Assembly (NCBI GenBank): GCA_000997385.1
Contig: LCBT01000002.1
Span: forward strand, 70,315 to 119,423
Origin: Candidatus Daviesbacteria bacterium GW2011_GWA1_41_61
Lineage (GTDB): Bacteria; Patescibacteriota; Microgenomatia; Daviesbacterales; UBA10151
Length of the DNA: 49,109 bases
Reading direction: 5' to 3'
Program-made: the position numbers and the translations under genes
Shown here: positions 39,613-48,389 of the stretch, piece by piece
Numbering within the stretch: the stretch's first letter is position 1
Layout of the letters: the number at the start of each line of letters is the position of its first letter
The notes under the pieces: model-generated
The model's input: the letters and a program-made list of their open reading frames with translations, nothing else
Database searches by the model: none
What the model was told of the DNA's origin: nothing

Positions 39613-40418
39613 TTACTGATTTATTTAACACCTTTTTCTTTCAACCAATTATTAATTTGTTGGTGCTGATATTTAAGGTATTGGAATCTGTAGGCCTACC
39701 AGGGGCTTTAGGCTTTGCTATAATTTTATTAACCATTATTATCAGGCTTTTAGTTTGGCCCTTTATGGCTGTTCAGCTTAAAAGTGCTAAAAAGATGGCT
39801 GACTTAAAACCCAAACTGGATGAACTTAAGACAAAACATGGTAGTGACCGCCAAGCTTTGGCAGCCGCCCAGATGAGCCTTTATAAAGAGCATGGGGTTA
39901 ACCCTGCCGGAGGATGCCTGCCTACCTTAATCCAATTTCCGGTGCTAATTGCCCTTTATCAGACCATTTTAGCCTTTTTTGAAGGTAATGGCGGTTTGGA
40001 AAAGATTAACAGCAACCTTTATTCGACAGTTTTACATTTAAGCAACATTCCCAGCCCTATCTTTTTTGGTTTGAATTTAGCTGACAAACCCAGCCCGGGG
40101 CCGCTGCTTTTGGTGCCAATAATTACCGCTGCTTTGACCTTCCTGCAGTCTAAGATGATGACTCCATCGCCAGTCAAGCAGTACCCTTCTGATTCCCCTA
40201 AAGAGAAGAAAGAAAAGGAAGGTGTGGGGGACTCGATGTCCGCTGTCCAATCCCAGATGATGTATATGATGCCGGTGTTGATTGGATTTTTTGCTTTCCA
40301 ATTCCCGATTGGGCTGGCTCTTTATTGGAACGTTTTAACTTTAGTCAGTATCTACCAGCAACACCGCATCTCCGGATGGGGAGGATTAGATAGTTGGGTA
40401 AAGGTAATTAAAAGATAG
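39603..40418 (+). CDS. yidC: Membrane protein insertase YidC
   Basis: A 271-aa insertase of the Gram-positive/mitochondrial length class, lacking the large periplasmic P1 domain. Signatures: GFAIILLTIIIRLLVWPFM with the hydrophilic-groove Arg, the cytoplasmic loop KMADLKPKLDEL, HGVNPAGGCLPTLIQFPVLIALYQTI, and the last helices FFAFQFPIGLALYWNV. It inserts membrane proteins with or without SecYEG. A cytoplasmic loop (KQYPSDSPKEKKEKEG) of about 25 residues is more charged than usual. Confidence 0.96.
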   Translation: MSIITDLFNTFFFQPIINLLVLIFKVLESVGLPGALGFAIILLTIIIRLLVWPFMAVQLKSAKKMADLKPKLDELKTKHGSDRQALAAAQMSLYKEHGVNPAGGCLPTLIQFPVLIALYQTILAFFEGNGGLEKINSNLYSTVLHLSNIPSPIFFGLNLADKPSPGPLLLVPIITAALTFLQSKMMTPSPVKQYPSDSPKEKKEKEGVGDSMSAVQSQMMYMMPVLIGFFAFQFPIGLALYWNVLTLVSIYQQHRISGWGGLDSWVKVIKR

Positions 40419-40470
40419 CTCTACCTAAACCATTGACGCAAGATTACTCGTTCGATATACTTACTCCACC

Positions 40471-40998
40471 ATGGAAGCAAAAGTATCGGAAATACTAGAA
40501 AACATATTGGGACTGATGGCCCTGGAGGGCAGCTTTGAGGTGGTGGAGGGGCCAGAGGAGGTCATGGTCACCATTGAAGCCTCAGACCCTGGGAGGTTAA
40601 TTGGTTTTAGGGGAGAAACCCTTGATTCACTGCAGCTTTTGGTAAACCTTATTTTAAGTAAACAATTGGGTGAGGAGGAAAAGTTTAAAAGGGTAGTTAT
40701 TGATGTGGGAGGTTGGAGAAAAAATAAAGAGGCTGATTTGGAAAGAAGAGCCAGGAATTGGGCTTCAGAGGTCAAAGAATCTGGTGAGGAGATTGAGCTG
40801 GAACCAATGCCCTCTTGGCAAAGAAGGATTGTCCATATGATTGTCTCGGAAGTAGAAGGAGTATCCTCAGAAAGTATTGGTGAAGGAAAAGAAAGGCATC
40901 TGGTTATCAAGCCAACTGTTGTAAAATCTAAAAGAGCCAGCAAAAAAAAATCTAACCAAGAGACTGAAGATGTTAGCCAAGTTCCATCTGAAGAATAA
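40471..40998 (+). CDS. jag: Jag/KhpB RNA-binding protein
   Basis: A 175-aa protein with a KH domain (IEASDPGRLIGFRGETLDSLQLLVNL, GxxG loop in GFRG) at about residues 30-75. The R3H domain (EPMPSWQRRIVHMIVSEVEGVSSESIGEG) spans about 105-150. A basic/acidic disordered tail ends it. The N-terminal Jag domain is reduced to a few residues. It is thought to bind RNA and affect cell division and envelope growth in Gram-positives. The position after yidC is standard. Confidence 0.94.
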   Translation: MEAKVSEILENILGLMALEGSFEVVEGPEEVMVTIEASDPGRLIGFRGETLDSLQLLVNLILSKQLGEEEKFKRVVIDVGGWRKNKEADLERRARNWASEVKESGEEIELEPMPSWQRRIVHMIVSEVEGVSSESIGEGKERHLVIKPTVVKSKRASKKKSNQETEDVSQVPSEE

Positions 40999-41057
40999 CT
41001 CCCCGACAACACCTGCTTTACTTGTGAGTCAACCTATTTTAAGTTAGACTTTTTCAA

Positions 41058-42332
41058 GTGAAGACATTATTTGTGAAACAAAAAAGCTCTGCTTTATTTC
41101 AAGTTTCCCAGCAGACCTTCTGGCAGCTTTTAGGCAAAGCTATTACTTCCCTAGCCACTTTCATAATATTAGGCATGGTTACCAGAGCTTACGGTGAAGC
41201 TCAAACCGGAGTTTTCACCTTAGCTTTAACTTATTTAGCTTTTTTTTATTTAATCTCTGATTTTGGGATTAATGCCCATATTGTCCCCCATCTGCTGCAC
41301 GGTCCTATCTCTGCCCAGTGGCGAAGACTGTTAGGTTTAAGAATAACTCTATCGTTGATCTTATTTACCATAGCCGCCACTGGAGTTTTAATTTGGCCGG
41401 TGGATAACCTCTTCCGCCAAGCAGTGCTGTGGGGCAGTTTAGCTATTTTTGGCTCCTCTGTCTATACTACGGCAGCAGCGATCTTCCAAAGTAAACTCCG
41501 TTATGACTTATCTACCCTGGCAGTTTTAGTAGGTACCTTAGTGCCTTTACCCTTGTTTTATCTTTTTATAGCCAGCCACCAAGGCATTCCCTATTTAATG
41601 CTGGTCCACCTGTTGGGTTGGTTGCTTTTAGGAGCCACTGCCTTAATCTCAGTTAAAAGATATATCAGCAGCCTGCTGCCTGTTTTTGATTTCAGCTATA
41701 TAAAAAAAATTATCCTTGAAGTTTGGCCGATTACCGCCACTTTAATTTTAAACACCATCTATTTCCGTTTAGACGCCTTTATCCTGAGCTCATTAAAGAG
41801 TTTTTCTGAAGTCGGGGTGTATAATCTTTCTTTCTCCATCTTTCAATCCTTACTCGTAGTTCCCACTTTTATCATGAACGGTTATTACCCGGTAATGATA
41901 AAAAATTTTTCCCAAGACAAGCAAAAGTTTGTGGCTAACTTAAAAAAAGCGGCTGTTTTAATGTTGGCTGTTGCTGCTTTGGGGACAGTTTTTACCTTGC
42001 TGCTTTCTCCTTTAGTTGTTAATGTGCTTACTGGCGGTCAAGGTTTTATGGGGGCAGAAATCTCTTTACAAATTCTTTCCTTGTCCTTCCCGGCTTTTTT
42101 TGTCTCTTCCATTTTAATGTGGACTTTGGTGACTATAAAAAAATATAAAACCATGATGATTATTTATTTTTTAGGTTTAATATTTAACCTTGTTTTAAAT
42201 CTGGTCTTTATTCCAAAATATTCATTCTATGCTGCCTCAGCAGTAACAGTAATGGGTGAGTATCTGATTGTCTTACTGCAAGTAGTGGTATTGATCCGGG
42301 TACTGGCAAAGCAGAGGACTTCATTTTTTTAG
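41058..42332 (+). CDS. Oligosaccharide flippase (MOP superfamily, Wzx/MurJ-like)
   Basis: A 424-aa polytopic membrane protein with about 12 hydrophobic segments. It opens with the family pattern FWQLLGKAITSLATFIILGMVTRAYGEAQTGVFTLALTYLAFFYLISDFGI. It belongs to the polysaccharide-exporter branch (Wzx-like), which flips lipid-linked sugars to the outer face of the membrane. The GTG start 41058 opens the frame; no clear Shine-Dalgarno site is visible. The DUF4012 fusion downstream may act on the same surface polymers. Confidence 0.87.
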   Translation: MKTLFVKQKSSALFQVSQQTFWQLLGKAITSLATFIILGMVTRAYGEAQTGVFTLALTYLAFFYLISDFGINAHIVPHLLHGPISAQWRRLLGLRITLSLILFTIAATGVLIWPVDNLFRQAVLWGSLAIFGSSVYTTAAAIFQSKLRYDLSTLAVLVGTLVPLPLFYLFIASHQGIPYLMLVHLLGWLLLGATALISVKRYISSLLPVFDFSYIKKIILEVWPITATLILNTIYFRLDAFILSSLKSFSEVGVYNLSFSIFQSLLVVPTFIMNGYYPVMIKNFSQDKQKFVANLKKAAVLMLAVAALGTVFTLLLSPLVVNVLTGGQGFMGAEISLQILSLSFPAFFVSSILMWTLVTIKKYKTMMIIYFLGLIFNLVLNLVFIPKYSFYAASAVTVMGEYLIVLLQVVVLIRVLAKQRTSFF

Positions 42333-42354
42333 TAAAAAATCTTACACTACAAAA

Positions 42355-42768
42355 GTGAAAAAATTTGTTATTTTTACCGATGGAGCCTCTCGGGGTAACC
42401 CCGGCCAGGCCGCTTCAGGTTATATTATTAAAACAAATGAGGGAGTAGTGTGGGTAGAGGAGGCGGTTCGTTTAGGGGTAGCTACTAATAACGAAGCAGA
42501 ATACACTGCTGTCAAACTGGCTTTACAAAGATTAGCGCATGACTTTTCTTCAGACCTTCCTTCAGTTGTGGAGATTAAAACTGATTCCCAATTAGTTGCC
42601 AGGCAGCTGGCGGGAATTTACAAGATTAAAAATCCTAAATTAAAAGTGTTGTTTGAGGAAATCAAAAAACTTCAAGGAGACATCGGGAAAATTGTTTATA
42701 CCCATATACCGCGCCAGGAAAATTATTTAACCGATCGGTTAGTCAACCAAGCCTTGGATACTCAATAA
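42355..42768 (+). CDS. Ribonuclease HI family protein
   Basis: A 137-aa RNase H fold: FTDGASRGNPGQAASGYII (first Asp), NNEAEYTAVKLALQ (Glu), IKTDSQLVARQL (Asp) and HIPRQENYLTDRLVNQALD (last Asp). All four catalytic acids are present. It removes RNA from RNA-DNA hybrids, such as primers. The GTG start has no strong ribosome-binding site. It lacks the N-terminal hybrid-binding domain. Confidence 0.93.
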   Translation: MKKFVIFTDGASRGNPGQAASGYIIKTNEGVVWVEEAVRLGVATNNEAEYTAVKLALQRLAHDFSSDLPSVVEIKTDSQLVARQLAGIYKIKNPKLKVLFEEIKKLQGDIGKIVYTHIPRQENYLTDRLVNQALDTQ

Positions 42769-42840
42769 ACTTCAAATAAACTAATATTGGTAAATGCAGG
42801 CAGACGTGTGAAATACTATAATTAATGTAGCAATATTGAT

Positions 42841-45072
42841 ATGATGATGCTTTCGCGAAACAAACCTGTCACATACCTCGTGGGAGTTGCCGGTTTTTTA
42901 GGATCACATCTGGCTGAAAAATTACTGGCCAAAAATATCCAGGTAATTGGTGTGGATAACTTATCTACCGGCAGGAAAGAATATTTAGAACATTCCTCCA
43001 AGGACAAAAACTTCCATTTTTTAAACCAATCAGCTTCTTTCGAGTTGACCTTTGATTTTCCGAGACTGGATTATGCTTTTTTTATTATTTCTGAAAATCT
43101 AGATGAAGAGGAATATAAAAAAAGTCTAGAAAATTTTATTAATTTAGCAAAAAAGTTTAAGCCCAAAGTTGTTTATGTTTCTTCCCTTGGCCTTTATGAT
43201 TCTCACGATGAGAAATACCCAAATCTTAAGGAAGCCGAAAAAAAGTTAGCCCAGCTTTCCTTGGAGCATCAGCTCAACACTCGGATTATCCGTTTGGCAG
43301 CAGTTTATGGTCCGAGGATGCATTTTAGGGAGGAAGATCCGATCTGCCGTTTAATTTATGCCGCTTCCTGCGGGGAGATCCAAAAAGAGAACACGACTTT
43401 AGACTTTACCACCCGGGGTCTTTATATCGATGATGCGGTCGACCTGCTAATTAAAGCGGTGATGCATGGGGCGACGGCCCAAAAACTATATGATGGAGCT
43501 TTGCTTTACCCTCTAAAAGTGATGGAGATAAAGCAGCTTTTACTTGATCCGTTGTGGTATGAAAGCCGGGGTTTTGTTCCTACCCAGCTGCCTCCCTGGC
43601 CGACCCCTAATATTTTAAAAACCCAAAAAGAGCTGTCCTGGGCTAGTCAGGCAAGTTTAACAGCTGCTTTAAAACAAACCCTTCATTTTTTTCAACAGTT
43701 TCCCCATTATTTACCTAAATCCAAATTACCTGAAGCTGAAAAAGTTGAACATCCTAAAGAAATTTCTGAGGATAAACTGCCCTTACCGGAGGAGAAAAAA
43801 CAACAGATTAAGGAACTGTTTGGGGATGGTCCTGAAAATAATAAACCGGAGGTAAGGAAAGGGGGGGGAGTAAGGTGGCAAAAGATCCGGGGGTATTTAG
43901 GCCTGATTTGTCTTTTGGGGTTGCTGTTTTATGCTACAGTTTATCCTTTAACCTTGGTGGTCTTAAGTGGCTTAAATGTTAAAGATAGGCTTTCCCAAAG
44001 CTACCAAGACTCAAAGGCAGGGGATTACCAGCAGGCTAAAAGAGAAACTTATCAGGCACAACTGGCAGTGGGGGAGTTAAAGAGTAATTTGTCAGCCTTG
44101 AAGTTGTTCCGGGCTGTAGGATTATTTACCACCACCATTCAAGCTACCAGCCAGCTGACAGAAATTTTAGAAAAAACCATTGACGGAGTCCAGGCACAGT
44201 CAGTGGGTCAAGCTGCTTTAGTGGAATCTTTAAAGGTAATCTCCGGTGGTAAGGAGGGGGATTTAAATAAGCTTTACCTGGAAGCTGAGGCTAGTTTTAA
44301 TCAGGCAGAGGAAAGTTTGGGTTTAGTCCAGGGAAGGTTATCTGATCCAGTCTTTATAAGCTCAACAATTGAAGTTTGGCCCTTCTTTAAAGATATTCTG
44401 CAAGCAAACCTGATGGGTTTGGGAAAGAGAATGGCAGAAACGGGACAATCCTTACAAAGAGAGAAGTTGTTGTCGCAGGTTTTACCGGGGCTAATTCCGC
44501 CTTCCGGAAAGAGGAGCTATTTGATTTTACTGGCTGACAGCTCCATATCTAGGCCCCGCGGGGGAGTGATCAACTCTTATGGAGAGATAATTTTTGAAGA
44601 TGGCAGGCTGCAAAAGATTAATATTGAGGATATCGCTAAAATTGAAGAAGACTCAGATAAGTTGGCAGAACCTCCCAAAGAGGCAAAAGAGTTGATTATG
44701 GCATCTTTAAAAGATTCTAACTTTGAGGCGGATTTTCCTACTGCCGCCAGGAATGCTGCCTGGGGATACCAGCGTCAATCAGGACAGCCAGTTTCCGGGG
44801 TGATATTGATAGATGAAAAGGGTCTGGCAGGAGTTTCCCCGATCTTAGGGGAGGGCTTAAAAGAGGTTTTAAATAACTTATTCTTTTCTCCTCAGTTAAA
44901 CTACAGCAATTTGGGCAGCCTGTTAAACCAGATGCTGGAGGAAAAACATTTAGTCGTTTACGTATCTGATCCTGTCATTTATGGTTATTTAGATGCCCAG
45001 GGTTTTACTGGTAGTTTGCCTAGACAATCTAAAGAGAAGGTAGGGGAGAGGCAGGATTTTAGCTCTTTTTGA
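42841..45072 (+). CDS. SDR epimerase fused to a membrane-anchored DUF4012 domain
   Basis: A 743-aa fusion. Residues about 10-290 form an extended short-chain dehydrogenase: G15-VAG18-FLG21 NAD motif, D39 for the ribose, SSLGLYD, and catalytic Y126-x3-K130. A charged linker (about 300-345) leads to one membrane helix (about 354-378). The outside part (about 385-743) matches DUF4012: LLADSSISRPRGGVINSYGEIIFEDGRL, DFPTAARNAAWGYQRQSG, SGVILIDEKGLAGVSPIL. DUF4012 proteins are LytR-neighbourhood envelope proteins of unknown activity; the usual Asn before the GG motif ('N-sElRptGG') is Asp/Ser here. The fusion ties nucleotide-sugar chemistry to the surface domain. Confidence 0.85.
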   Translation: MMMLSRNKPVTYLVGVAGFLGSHLAEKLLAKNIQVIGVDNLSTGRKEYLEHSSKDKNFHFLNQSASFELTFDFPRLDYAFFIISENLDEEEYKKSLENFINLAKKFKPKVVYVSSLGLYDSHDEKYPNLKEAEKKLAQLSLEHQLNTRIIRLAAVYGPRMHFREEDPICRLIYAASCGEIQKENTTLDFTTRGLYIDDAVDLLIKAVMHGATAQKLYDGALLYPLKVMEIKQLLLDPLWYESRGFVPTQLPPWPTPNILKTQKELSWASQASLTAALKQTLHFFQQFPHYLPKSKLPEAEKVEHPKEISEDKLPLPEEKKQQIKELFGDGPENNKPEVRKGGGVRWQKIRGYLGLICLLGLLFYATVYPLTLVVLSGLNVKDRLSQSYQDSKAGDYQQAKRETYQAQLAVGELKSNLSALKLFRAVGLFTTTIQATSQLTEILEKTIDGVQAQSVGQAALVESLKVISGGKEGDLNKLYLEAEASFNQAEESLGLVQGRLSDPVFISSTIEVWPFFKDILQANLMGLGKRMAETGQSLQREKLLSQVLPGLIPPSGKRSYLILLADSSISRPRGGVINSYGEIIFEDGRLQKINIEDIAKIEEDSDKLAEPPKEAKELIMASLKDSNFEADFPTAARNAAWGYQRQSGQPVSGVILIDEKGLAGVSPILGEGLKEVLNNLFFSPQLNYSNLGSLLNQMLEEKHLVVYVSDPVIYGYLDAQGFTGSLPRQSKEKVGERQDFSSF

Positions 45073-45165
45073 GACTGAGGCAAACAGACAAAGATTAAAT
45101 TACCCCGCTCATAATGGGGGAGCCAAACACAAACTGGAACCTCAGATAAAAACCTGATTTTAGAG
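45073..45165 (+). other. Structured gap before rplY
   Basis: The outer arms CTGAGG and CCTCAG, with an inner hairpin CCCCGCTCATAATGGGGG, could fold as a small RNA structure or act as a terminator for the upstream gene. I recognise no family and see no T-run. Confidence 0.3.
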
Positions 45166-45194
45166 TTGCTTATCTAGTTTGAATATGGTAAATT
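45166..45194 (+). promoter_or_regulatory. Promoter of rplY
   Basis: The -35 TTGCTT (45166-45171), a 17-nt spacer and extended -10 TGG-TAAATT (45189-45194). The -10 ends 9 nt before the ATG at 45204, so the leader is only a few bases and carries at most part of a ribosome-binding site. Confidence 0.6.
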
Positions 45195-45203
45195 ACTCAG
45201 GTT

Positions 45204-45923
45204 ATGGACAGATTGTCTTTAAAGGCCCAGGAAAGAGAAATTTTAGGAAAACAGGTTAAAAAACTACGCCGGGATGGTTTTATCCCCGCTCATGTTTTTG
45301 GCAAAAAGATCCCCACGGAGCATCTTTCAGTCAAAGCTCATGATTTTTCCCGGATTTTCTCTCAGGCGGGAGAGACCGGCTTGATTGATTTAAAAATAGG
45401 CGACAGTAAGATTAGGCCGGTGTTGGTTCGTGATATTCAAGTTGATCCAGTGCGGGGAGCCATCCTACATATTGATTTTTATCAGGTTAATTTAACAGAA
45501 AAAGTCAAAGTTTCTGTGCCAATTAGGATAGTAGGGGAGGAGCCTGAGGCGGTTCAAATGGGGGAGGCGGTAGTTATTCAACCGCTAGGTGAGGTCGAGG
45601 TTGAGGCATTACCCACCGAGCTTCCTGACCATTTAGAAGTTGATATCAGTAGTTTACAACAAATTAATGATGCGATCTCAGTTTCCCAGATGTTAGTCCC
45701 TGTTGGTGTGGAGGTAATGACTGACCTAGAAGCAGTGGTGGTAAAACTGGATACGGCAGTCTCTGAGGAAGCTCAACAGCTGATGGAAGAACAAGCTGCA
45801 GAGTCTGCGGCAGCGGCAGAGGCAGCTGCCCCAGAGGAAGCACCAGTTGAAGGTGAAGCTGAGGAAGCAGAAGGAGAAGCTACTGAAGGCGAGGGAAAAC
45901 CCACTCCTCCTGATGCTGCTTAA
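45204..45923 (+). CDS. rplY: 50S ribosomal protein L25 (CTC form)
   Basis: A 239-aa protein that binds 5S rRNA. N-terminal L25 domain: RLSLKAQEREILGKQVKKLRRDGFIPAHVFGK, then ILHIDFYQVNLTEKV. The C-terminal TL5/CTC domain has VVIQPLGEVEVEALPTELPDHLEVDISSL. A low-complexity Glu/Ala tail of about 45 residues follows. Family length without the tail is normal. It is convergent with valS, with only 23 nt between stops. Confidence 0.95.
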   Translation: MDRLSLKAQEREILGKQVKKLRRDGFIPAHVFGKKIPTEHLSVKAHDFSRIFSQAGETGLIDLKIGDSKIRPVLVRDIQVDPVRGAILHIDFYQVNLTEKVKVSVPIRIVGEEPEAVQMGEAVVIQPLGEVEVEALPTELPDHLEVDISSLQQINDAISVSQMLVPVGVEVMTDLEAVVVKLDTAVSEEAQQLMEEQAAESAAAAEAAAPEEAPVEGEAEEAEGEATEGEGKPTPPDAA

Positions 45924-45946
45924 GCAACCTTGCGGTTTATTTGCGC

Positions 45947-48094
45947 TTATTTTGCGGTAATTTTACCCTCAGGCCACTTTGTTACCATGATAGATTTGCC
46001 TTCATGGGGTAATTTTTGCCACAACTCTTCAGTGATGAATGGCATAAAGGGATGAAGGAGCTCCAAGGAGGTTTTAAAAACATATTCTAAGCAAGGTTGA
46101 GTTTCACCCCGTCTTTTTTTGGACCATTCAATATAGCTGTCAGCAAATTTATGCCAGATAAAATCATAAAGATCTTCTATAGCCAGATGAAGCTTATAGC
46201 TTTCTAAATTTTTAGTTACTGAGTCAATTAGCCCATTTAGCCATTGGATGATTTCTGTGTCTTCCGGATGGGAAAAATCAGAGGAGGCGGTAACATCTTC
46301 TGGTTTGAGCTCAAAAATAAACCGATGCAAATTCCTCAGTTTAGTGCCAAAGTTCCTAAAATTTTTACACCTTTCATCCATAAGCTGCCTGGAAGTTCGG
46401 GCATCTCTACCGGGAGCGGCATAGGTATAAAGGGCCATTCTGGTAGCATCAACTCCCCATTGCTCTACTAGCTCATAAGGGTTAATCCCATTACCTAAGG
46501 ATTTAGAAAATTTTCGTCCCTGAGAGTCGCGAAGAGTTCCATGAAAGAACATGTTTTTAAAAGGAATTTGATTTTTAAGCCATAAACTGAGCATAATTTG
46601 ACGAGCTATCCAAAGATATTTAATCTCCGGAGCAGTTAGTTCAAAGTCCCAAGGGTAATATTTTTTAAGCTCTTTGGTTGCATCTGGCCAGCCTAAGGTA
46701 GCTAAGGGCCAAAGACCGGAAGAAAACCAAGTATCCAGAACTTGCTCATCTTGGATCCAGCCAGAGGTTTGGCAAACAGGACACTTTTGGGTTGGTTTTT
46801 CTAAAGAGATGGCCATACCTTTATCTTTTCCTACCTCTCGAGCAGGATTACATTTTTGGCAGTACCAAACCGGAATACGATGCCCCCACCACAGGGATCT
46901 GGAGATGGACCAATCATGAATTTTTTTATACCAGTCGGATAGAATTTTTCTATAGTTTTTAGGTAAGAAGTTGATTTCGTCCAGGTGTTTTAGGGCTTTT
47001 TCAGCTAGTGGCTTCATCTTGATAAACCACTCTTCAGAGACAAGAGGTTCAATAGTAGTTTTACACCGTTCACAAACCGGAACTGAGTGAGTATAGTCTT
47101 CACTCTTCTCAATAGCTCTCATATTTTCCAGTTTTTCAGCAGCCTTTTGTTTGGCTTCCTCAATTTTAAGTTCTGCTAAATCTTTAGCCAGCTCTGTCAT
47201 CCGGCCTGTTTTATCAACAGCGTGGAGGATGGGTAAGTTATGGTCTTTACCAATAGCAAAGTCTAAAGGATCATGACCGGGGGTGATTTTCAAAGCCCCA
47301 GTTCCAAAGTTCTTTTCTACCCGAGAATCTTCAAAAATGGGTATTTTATTGCCGGTTAAAGGATTAATGGCATTTTTGCCAACATAGCTGCGAAATTTTG
47401 GGTGTTGGAGATAAACAGCGATTCCAGTATCAGCAAAGATGGTTTCCGGGCGGGCAGTAGCAATAGTAATGAATTCATTGGATCCGTCGATTTGATATTT
47501 AACAAAGTACAGCTTTTCCGTTCTCTCTTGATATTCCATTTCCAAGTCCTCAATGGCTGTACCACACTTAGGACACCACTGAATAATGTAGGCTCCTTTA
47601 TAAAGTAAATCTTGCTCCCAGAAAGTCTTAAACTCCTCAAAAGTTGCCTTGGCAACTTTGGGCTCCAGGGTAAAAACCTCTCGGGACCAGTCTGCCGAAA
47701 TTCCCAAGAAAGTCCAGGTTTTATGGAAGGAGTTATAAATCTCTTCTTTAAACTGCCAAGCTCTTTTCATCCAAGCCTCATAGCCTAATTTTTGTTTAGA
47801 AAGTCCTTCTTTGGAGAGCTCTTTATTGAATGTGGATTCAAAGATAATGCCAGCGTGATCAACCCCAGGCAAGAGTAAAACGTCAAATCCTTGCATCCTT
47901 TTAAAGCGGGCTAAAGTATCCAAGATGGATTGTTGCATAGCATGACCCAAGTGCAGCTCTCCATTAACATTAGGTGGAGGCATGAGCAAGGAGTAGGGTT
48001 TTTTAGGCGAGTTAGGATCAGCTTTAAAAAAGCCAGAACCTTCCCAAAACTGATACCACCCTATGTCAGTTTTTGCTTGACTATTTTTACCCAT
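45947..48094 (-). CDS. valS: Valyl-tRNA synthetase, short form
   Basis: A 715-aa class I synthetase that charges tRNA-Val. HIGH motif HLGHA in PPPNVNGELHLGHAM; KMSKS motif KFSKS in GRKFSKSLGNGINP; editing-domain signatures ATARPETIFADTGI and GHDPLDFAIGKDHNLP; zinc-like CPKCG. Bacterial ValRS is usually about 860-950 residues. Here the C-terminal coiled coil is absent and the anticodon-binding end is short, as in CPR-reduced proteins. Expression is controlled by the T-box leader upstream; the ATG follows the terminator's seven-T run directly. Confidence 0.95.
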   Translation of the reverse strand: MGKNSQAKTDIGWYQFWEGSGFFKADPNSPKKPYSLLMPPPNVNGELHLGHAMQQSILDTLARFKRMQGFDVLLLPGVDHAGIIFESTFNKELSKEGLSKQKLGYEAWMKRAWQFKEEIYNSFHKTWTFLGISADWSREVFTLEPKVAKATFEEFKTFWEQDLLYKGAYIIQWCPKCGTAIEDLEMEYQERTEKLYFVKYQIDGSNEFITIATARPETIFADTGIAVYLQHPKFRSYVGKNAINPLTGNKIPIFEDSRVEKNFGTGALKITPGHDPLDFAIGKDHNLPILHAVDKTGRMTELAKDLAELKIEEAKQKAAEKLENMRAIEKSEDYTHSVPVCERCKTTIEPLVSEEWFIKMKPLAEKALKHLDEINFLPKNYRKILSDWYKKIHDWSISRSLWWGHRIPVWYCQKCNPAREVGKDKGMAISLEKPTQKCPVCQTSGWIQDEQVLDTWFSSGLWPLATLGWPDATKELKKYYPWDFELTAPEIKYLWIARQIMLSLWLKNQIPFKNMFFHGTLRDSQGRKFSKSLGNGINPYELVEQWGVDATRMALYTYAAPGRDARTSRQLMDERCKNFRNFGTKLRNLHRFIFELKPEDVTASSDFSHPEDTEIIQWLNGLIDSVTKNLESYKLHLAIEDLYDFIWHKFADSYIEWSKKRRGETQPCLEYVFKTSLELLHPFMPFITEELWQKLPHEGKSIMVTKWPEGKITAK

Positions 48095-48288
48095 AAAAAA
48101 ACCTCATCCCTATCTATCTTAACAGATAGACAAGGGCGAGGTCTCTCGCGGTACCACCTTGTTTCAGCCGAAATCTCGACCCTTAATTTACAGCTTTAAC
48201 GGGCTTACCCGGAAGATTATACTAAGTCGAAATCTAGACTGTTCTTTCTTCAACTCTTTAGGCGACGTAACCTAAATCAAGCGTTTGT
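48095..48288 (-). promoter_or_regulatory. T-box leader controlling valS
   Basis: The minus-strand leader holds the conserved T-box AAGGTGGTACCGCG (48160-48147). The antiterminator pairs AAGG with CCTT and GCGAG with CTCGC, bulging TGGTACC. Its TGGT pairs with a tRNA ending ACCA, which fits the A discriminator of tRNA-Val. The alternative terminator (48102-48141) joins CCTC..CTATCT with AGATAG..GAGG and is followed by seven T (48095-48101). GAGG in its 3' arm also lies at ribosome-binding distance from the valS ATG. Stem I is very short: TTTAGG/CCTAAA, with valine codon GTC in the loop or GTT in the lower internal loop. Confidence 0.92.
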
Positions 48289-48294
48289 AATGGT

Positions 48295-48323
48295 AATATA
48301 CACCTTTTAGAGATTTGGTTCAA
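48295..48323 (-). promoter_or_regulatory. Promoter of the valS T-box transcript
   Basis: The -35 TTGAAC (48318-48323), a 17-nt spacer and -10 TATATT (48295-48300). The -35 overlaps one arm of the inverted repeat GGTTCA-N6-TGAACC (48317-48334). Confidence 0.7.
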
Positions 48324-48334
48324 GTAAATGAACC
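48317..48334. repeat. Inverted repeat across the valS -35 box
   Basis: GGTTCA and TGAACC, separated by 6 nt, form a perfect 6-bp dyad. On the plus strand it is followed by TGAGG and six T, so it may also act as a terminator. As DNA it could be an operator between valS and the divergent kinase. Confidence 0.5.
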
Positions 48335-48389
48335 TGAGGTTTTTTAGGGTGGGTTGATTTATTTTACTTTTTGGGACAACATAGATTAT

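Noticed and set aside
45924-45946. TTGCG repeats between rplY and valS as a bidirectional terminator
   Set aside because: The three TTGCG strings are direct rather than inverted, and no convincing stem with a T-run forms.
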